64,000 bases of DNA. It comes from Talinum fruticosum. Lineage: Eukaryota; Streptophyta; Magnoliopsida; Caryophyllales; Talinaceae. The stretch is taken from the NCBI GenBank assembly GCA_021018815.1, contig JAITYX010000008.1, forward strand, positions 6,694,001 through 6,758,000, written 5' to 3'. Each line of letters opens with the position of its first letter. The first letter of the stretch is position 1. The notes beneath the pieces were generated by a model, which ran no database searches, was not told where the DNA came from, and saw nothing but the letters and a program-made list of their open reading frames with translations. Below are positions 57,837 through 64,000 of the stretch, in pieces. The position numbers and the translations under genes are program-made.

Positions 57837-58460
57837 TCGGGTATTTCCCGAACCATACTAGCTCACCCGCCACGTCACCGCACTAACTGGGCTTAGTAAG
57901 TCGGATAAGGGAGGAATTGGCCCAAGACAACCCTTAACGGGCCGTAAAAGCCCAAAACCCACTAGCGCTAGGGTTTCCCTAAATCATGGTAAAGTACCAT
58001 TTTATCCCTTTAAAATCTCCCGTAAATACCCACTATTTACCAATCCAAGACATATTTTAGGTTCACTTGACAAGAAATCCCATTTGGAGGATAATCACTT
58101 AAGCTCCCAAGCTCTCAAGCTCCTAAGCTCTCAACACTCATCCACATTCATCAAACGTTCATCAAAGTTCATCCACACTCATCCCGATAACTTTCATATT
58201 TGGAAATCTTCTCGTCTCCCAAGGAATCCCTCCACGCACATCGAGGAAGATCTTCTCGATCCATTCAAACTTAGTTCATTACTAACTTGAGCGTCGGAGG
58301 GCGTTCCCGGGATCCACCACCCGGGCTTCGCCTTTTGCAAGTTGAGGCGGTCGTCACTCGGACTCGACGGATCGTGCCACGTCCTCGGAACCGGAGCGAG
58401 TAAATCCTTCCTCTCTCGAATCATCAATCCACATTATCAACTCAATTTTCTCCGGAAACA
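57833..58460. mobile_element. Probable solo LTR
   Basis: Starts TGATTCGGGTATTTCCC and ends TTTTCTCCGGAAACA (TG...CA), 628 bp, and sits inside a (TA)n tract with ATATA on both sides. The interior has a promoter-like start followed by a CTTGAGCGTCGGAGGGCGTT segment, a motif I know from the R region of plant Ty3/gypsy LTRs, then a GC-rich stretch. No primer-binding site or polyprotein follows on either side, so this is most likely an LTR left by recombination. The ATATA duplication carries little weight because the flank is itself (TA)n. Confidence 0.65.
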
Positions 58461-58704
58461 ATATATATATATATATAATCCTTTTAAAAACTAAGAAAAT
58501 AAATTATCGTATATCGGTTATCAATCATACCCCTAGAAAACTTATATTGTAATTTCGGGACTATAATTCTAAAACACATAAGAAAGCACTATAATTATTT
58601 TCAAAAGTAGAAAACAAAGAATATAAAAGAGGGGTAATTTTTAAGAAATGAAAATTCTCATATTTTAGTTTTAATATTTAAAATCTCAATTTTAATTATT
58701 AAGG

Positions 58705-59287
58705 TCCTATTCGAATTGGCGTTTATAAAAGGGTTTATAACCGCTCATAACCATTTATAAACGCTATTACGACTCATAGCAACTTATAACGACTCATAAC
58801 ATGACTACCCACTATAACGACTAATAAACTCATATTATTTATGATGATAATGATAATGATTATTATTATTATTATTACTAATTATATTAATAATAATAAT
58901 AATTGTTTAATTATATTATTATTATCATTATTATTAAGAAAAAAATTATTATTATTATTACTAATATCATAACTATAATTATTATTGTTACTATCATTAT
59001 CGTCGTTGTAACTTCTTATTATAATGGTACTCATCGTCATCGTTATCGTAGTCTTGCAACAATTTGATAATATTTTTTAATAATATTTTTGTAGCACGCA
59101 CACATTAATTGACTTGAAAATATTAAAATTAGTAATAAATTGATTTAAAAATAAATAACTAACTATTGCGCAACATTTCCTACTATGCCACCAATCATAT
59201 TAGTAATTTCATCCCTAAGTGCATTTATTGTTTGTGCATTACGATTATCATAAAATTGTTATTATTATTATTTTCATTATTGCTCTC

Positions 59288-59346
<59 letters not shown>

Positions 59347-59515
59347 TTATTATTATTAAAAAATTAATTATTAATATTATTATTACCTTTATAACAACTT
59401 ATAACCGCTATATAACTCATAACATGTATAATCGCTAATTATAACGACTCGTAATAGCTCATAAACGCTATAAACACTATAAACACTATAACTGCTAATT
59501 TTAACAGTTGAAATG
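58705..59515. repeat. AT-rich repeat block with (AAT)n and TATAACGACTCATAAC motifs
   Basis: Many variants of TTATAACGACTCATAAC and TTATAAACGCTAT occur on both sides of a core of (ATT)n and (AAT)n (for example 59289-59343). The two halves are partly inverted, so the block could fold back on itself. It may be a MITE or foldback element; no coding capacity. Confidence 0.6.
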
Positions 59516-59894
59516 AACAATTTCTAAATTAAGATCTTATTAACAATATAATATAAGGGAGTTATTTGGATGCATTGTGTTATATACTAACCATTTATGG
59601 TTTGAGAAGTTGGCGAGCCACAAATTATTCGCCAAGTCACGAAAACACTACCACCATTGAACCGTTGGATATAAACTACCAAAAATATTCAAAGCCAATG
59701 TAAAACCCTAAACCCTAGAACTTCAAGTCTTCAACCAGAACCTCCTCCTCCTTCTAGACTCTTCTCCTTTCCTCCTCATCCACCCCCTCTCTCTTAAAAC
59801 CTCTGGACTCTCCTCCCTCCTTTTCCCTTGCATCCCTGGTCTATCACACTTTATCTTCTACTCATTCCCACTCTCTCTCCCTCCCCTTCTCGCC

Positions 59895-61228
<1,334 letters not shown>

Positions 61229-61339
61229 GTCAGTCTCTTTACTCATACAATGTGGCTTCTTTTAGCTTTGATTGCTACATGACAATGGTTATGATATTGA
61301 AACTTTTTCATTACAGGAATGTCTTGGTCTTTTTGTAAT

Positions 61340-61445
61340 ATGCTTGCTTTTGGGCATTGTTTTAGTGTTAAGATGAGTAATATACTTAGCTTTTGGCATT
61401 GTTTTTTGCTCTGATGAGTAAGATACTTGTTTCTGGGCATTCTTC
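61340..61445. repeat. Degenerate tandem repeat in CPN60 intron 5
   Basis: Three diverged copies of a unit resembling GCTTTTGGGCATTGTTTTAG then GATGAGTAATATACTT, period about 48 and 45 bp. Confidence 0.65.
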
Positions 61446-62040
61446 TAGTATTATGTTATATTACGATCTGCTGTGGTAGGTTGCCTGTATTTAATTTTAG
61501 GGTTTTTCTATTTAGTGCCCTGGGGCACGAAATAAGAATTTTAATTTGGTACTTTATCTTAAAGCATATCCTAGAGATAATTACACTAGATTATTTAGTT
61601 GTCGTGAAATTATATCTATTAAAAGATAAGTTATATTAGTTAAATCTTATTATTTTATCTTCTTTTCGTATGTTTTTCTTTCTCTTTGTATGTTTTTCTT
61701 TCAATTTACGTTAACTTTTTTAGCTTTATTTTGTCCAATTTTTTCTGTTTCTAACATTTCAATCTCACATTAATACATCGTGCATAATCTTCTTTGTTAT
61801 TTTTTTTAGGAGGGGTTTTGGGATGATTCCTTTTAGTAGTCGAAACCAAACAAGATGCATGATATATTAACGTGAGGTTGGATGACACATTTAAGCCATT
61901 CAATTAACGTTCAATTTCTTGGGATTGTAGTATTAATCAGGCCCTTGCATCTATTTTTTATGGTGATAACTTAGGTAGAACTCTTGTGAGAAGAGCTACT
62001 TAGGTCCTTCTCTTCTCTCTCTCCAGTCTCCATAGTCACT

Positions 62041-62439
62041 ATGTCTCTATCTGATTTTCTCTCTCCTCGTCCTCCTCCCAACGGCCCTTGTTGCCGGTGC
62101 ACCTGGGACAAAGACATCGAAAACCATTACCCATGCAACATGACTGTTAAATACAAGGTGGGCGCAATTGCGGCCATTCTGACCTTCGGCGGCATCAGGG
62201 TGTTCTTCCTGATCATCAAAAGAAACGTGTTGCTTTGGCTGGAGAGCAACATGTTTTTTCGTGATAAAGGCATATGCGGTGCGGGGTAATTCTGTCCACG
62301 GGATTTATTCACATCCTCCCCGACGCCTTTAAGAATATGACGAACCCATGCCTGAACAATGGCCCATGGCAGAGCTTAGCTTCCCTTTGCTGGGTTGGCC
62401 GCCATGGTCAGGGCTCTAGGCACTCTGATGATTGACTAT
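62041..62439 (+). pseudogene. ZIP metal-transporter gene fragment, copy 1
   Basis: Recognisable across two frames: VKYKVGAIAAILTFGGIRVF, then after a frameshift near 62285 VILSTGFIHILPDAFKNMTN, PCLNNGPWQSL, and after another shift LAAMVRALGTLMID. These are ZIP (ZRT/IRT-like) helices I-III of a zinc/iron transporter. The leader of copy 1 is rearranged compared with copy 2. Multiple frame breaks and loss of everything after helix III make it a non-functional captured piece. Confidence 0.75.
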
Positions 62440-62710
62440 TCAAGGCATGGGTTTGTCAGATTCTCGAAAGCGGCGGGGAGGATGTGAATAAATGGCGTGG
62501 ATGGAAACTCCTTTATCACGAAGGACAAGTTGTTCTCTGGCCGAAGTGCTGGCACATTTCTTGACACCAGAATGGTTCGATTGCGCCCACTTTGTATTTG
62601 ACCGTCACATTGCGTGGGTCATGATTTTCGGTGTCTTTGTTACTGGAGACGAGGGCCACCGGGAGGAGGACGAGGAGAGAGAAAATCAGCAAGTTGGATG
62701 CCGCTAACAT
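62440..62710 (-). pseudogene. ZIP metal-transporter gene fragment, copy 2 (inverted)
   Basis: Starts at ATG 62710 with a signal peptide (MLAASNLLIFSLLVLLPVAL) and continues KDTENHDPRNVTVKYKVGAI, matching copy 1. The frame then fails. A segment between the first and second helices is lost, and FIHILPAAFENLTNPCLE-like remains run to the palindrome centre near 62440. It is homologous to copy 1 in opposite orientation, so the pair forms a large imperfect palindrome. Confidence 0.75.
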
Positions 62711-63805
62711 AGTGGCTATGGAAACTGAGGAGAGGAGAGAAAAGAGGGACCAAATGGAATGCAAGTGTACTCTTCTGACTTTTTTTCTTTTAGGGAGGAG
62801 AGAAACAGGGCAGAGGAGATACTGGATGAGGAGTACAAGGTTTTTTAATGGGGAGATTATTGAGTGCCCACTTGGAGCATTAAATAAGAATTTTGATTGG
62901 GTAATTTTATCTTAAAATATATCCTATAGATAATTACATTAGGTTATCTGATTGTCATAAAATTATGTATATTAGACGATATCTTGAATTCAGTTAAAAA
63001 AAGAAGATAACTTACATTAGGTAACCAACTCTACTTATTTTATCTTATTCCATATATTTTCTCTGTCTATCTACCTTTTCTTTCTAATCTCATGTTATTT
63101 TTTTCCAGCTTAAATTTATTTTTTCCCCATTTCTATTTCTCACTCCCCCTTTTTGGGCTCAGAATACTCCAATCTCGTGTTAATATTTTTCTTAGAAAAG
63201 GGTAAATATAACAAGGAGTTAAACTTGGGGAGCTTTTCTCACCAGCGTTCTACCTAAGTTATCACCATACAAAATAGATGCATGGGCCTGATCAACACTA
63301 CAATTCCAAGAAATTGAGTGGTTAACTGAATGGCCTGACAGTGTCATCCAATCTCATGATAATATATCATGCATCTTATTTCTTCCTTTTTTGGAGGGGT
63401 GGGGAGGGTTGCCTAGGTAATGTATCGTGCAAAAAGCATATGTATGGTAATTGATGTGTGAATGTGAGATATGGCAAGCTAATGGCTCCAACTTCTAAAA
63501 AGAATCGTCCCTTAATCCCTTCTAAAAATACCACCGACTATAACAAAGAAGATTGTACATGATATATTCATTTGAGATTGAAATGATAAATAAAAATGGA
63601 AAAAAATGAAGCTAAAAAAATTAACGTAAAATTGAAAGAAAAAGCATGCAGAGAGAAAAAATATACAAAAGAAGATAAAATAATAAGAGTTACCTAATAT
63701 AACTTGTGTTTTAATAGATGTAATTTCATGGCAACTAAATAATCTAGTGTAATTATTTCTAAGATAAGCTTTAATTTAAAATTGCCAAATTAAAATTCTT
63801 ATTTA

Positions 63806-64000
63806 GGTGCTGTTTGGCCTAATTTTTAAAAATATGTTTTTGTTTTTTAAAAGTAGTTTTTCCAAAACTATTTTTACAGTAATTGCAAAGTGTTTGGCCC
63901 AATTTATAGTTAAGTGCTTATTTCAATTCAAGTTGTTTGACCTAGTTTTTTATTGATTTTTTAACTTCTTTTTTTCCTTGTATTTTCTAATAATTCAGAC
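63806..64000. mobile_element. Start of a further TIR-type repeat at the right edge
   Basis: GGTGCTGTTTGGCCTAATTT and then AGTGTTTGGCCCAATTTA belong to the GTGTTTGGCC class of plant DNA-transposon termini. It borders the right arm of the ZIP-carrying element and runs off the window, so its extent is unknown. Confidence 0.4.

Larger units (their letters stand above)
61513..63815. mobile_element. Long-TIR element carrying ZIP gene fragments (Pack-MULE-like)
   Basis: About 290 bp at 61513-61800 reappears inverted at about 63530-63815: AAATAAGAATTTTAATTTGG at the left, CCAAATTAAAATTCTTATTT at the right, with the same order of inner blocks. A further inner pair (about 61800-61990 against about 63230-63480) extends the inverted arms, sharing GTGATAACTTAGGTAGAAC-type and CTTGGGATTGTAGT-type blocks. 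A third, direct copy of the terminus starts near 62858. Between the arms lie two head-to-head pieces of a ZIP transporter gene. Long inverted termini plus captured host gene pieces is the Pack-MULE pattern. The superfamily is not proven, because no 9-bp target duplication or transposase was found. Confidence 0.6.

Noticed and set aside
59166..59438. Poly-Ile frame
   Set aside because: It is translation of (AAT)n/(ATT)n repeats.

Overview
This window is nuclear DNA from a flowering plant, almost certainly a dicot. Genes are broken by many short GT-AG introns in an AT-rich background, and the spacers carry plant transposon types (Stowaway-like and other MITEs, tRNA-derived SINEs, copia and solo-LTR remnants, a gene-capturing long-TIR element). 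The families are plant ones: class XI myosin, AMT1, Tau-class GST, defensin-like peptide, F-box protein and mitochondrial CPN60. The species cannot be named from sequence alone.

Layout: (1) 1-1350, minus: the 5' part of a plant coiled-coil protein gene running off the left edge. (2) 1.6-7.7 kb: gene-poor, with MITEs, a SINE and small tandem repeats. (3) 7743-9191, minus: an intronless AMT1 ammonium transporter with an unusual C-terminus and a duplicated leader that forms an upstream ORF. (4) 10718-38570, plus: a class XI myosin gene that I could trace through 40 exons, including a first coding exon consisting only of the ATG. (5) 39.1-47.7 kb: an old tandem duplication carrying two copies of a two-exon defensin-like gene, one intact (45001-45517) and one damaged (39693-41204), with transposons inserted separately into each copy. 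(6) 48039-48856, minus: a Tau GST. (7) 50044-56935, plus: a four-exon F-box protein with a 5.4-kb first intron full of repeats. (8) 57.8-59.5 kb: a probable solo LTR inside a (TA)n tract, then an AT-rich repeat. (9) 59895 to beyond the right edge, plus: the first five exons of mitochondrial chaperonin CPN60, whose fifth intron holds a long-TIR element carrying two head-to-head fragments of a ZIP metal-transporter gene.

The genes do not form an operon or a pathway; they are ordinary independent plant loci. The main points for a second look are the defensin-like pair, the AMT1 C-terminus and uORF, the ZIP-capturing palindrome in the CPN60 intron, and a set of single-base lesions in the myosin and coiled-coil genes. 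Every one of those lesions is explained by one missing base, mostly in A/T runs, so they could be assembly errors or real inactivation. All exon boundaries were placed by eye from protein family knowledge and splice sites; none has been tested against transcripts.
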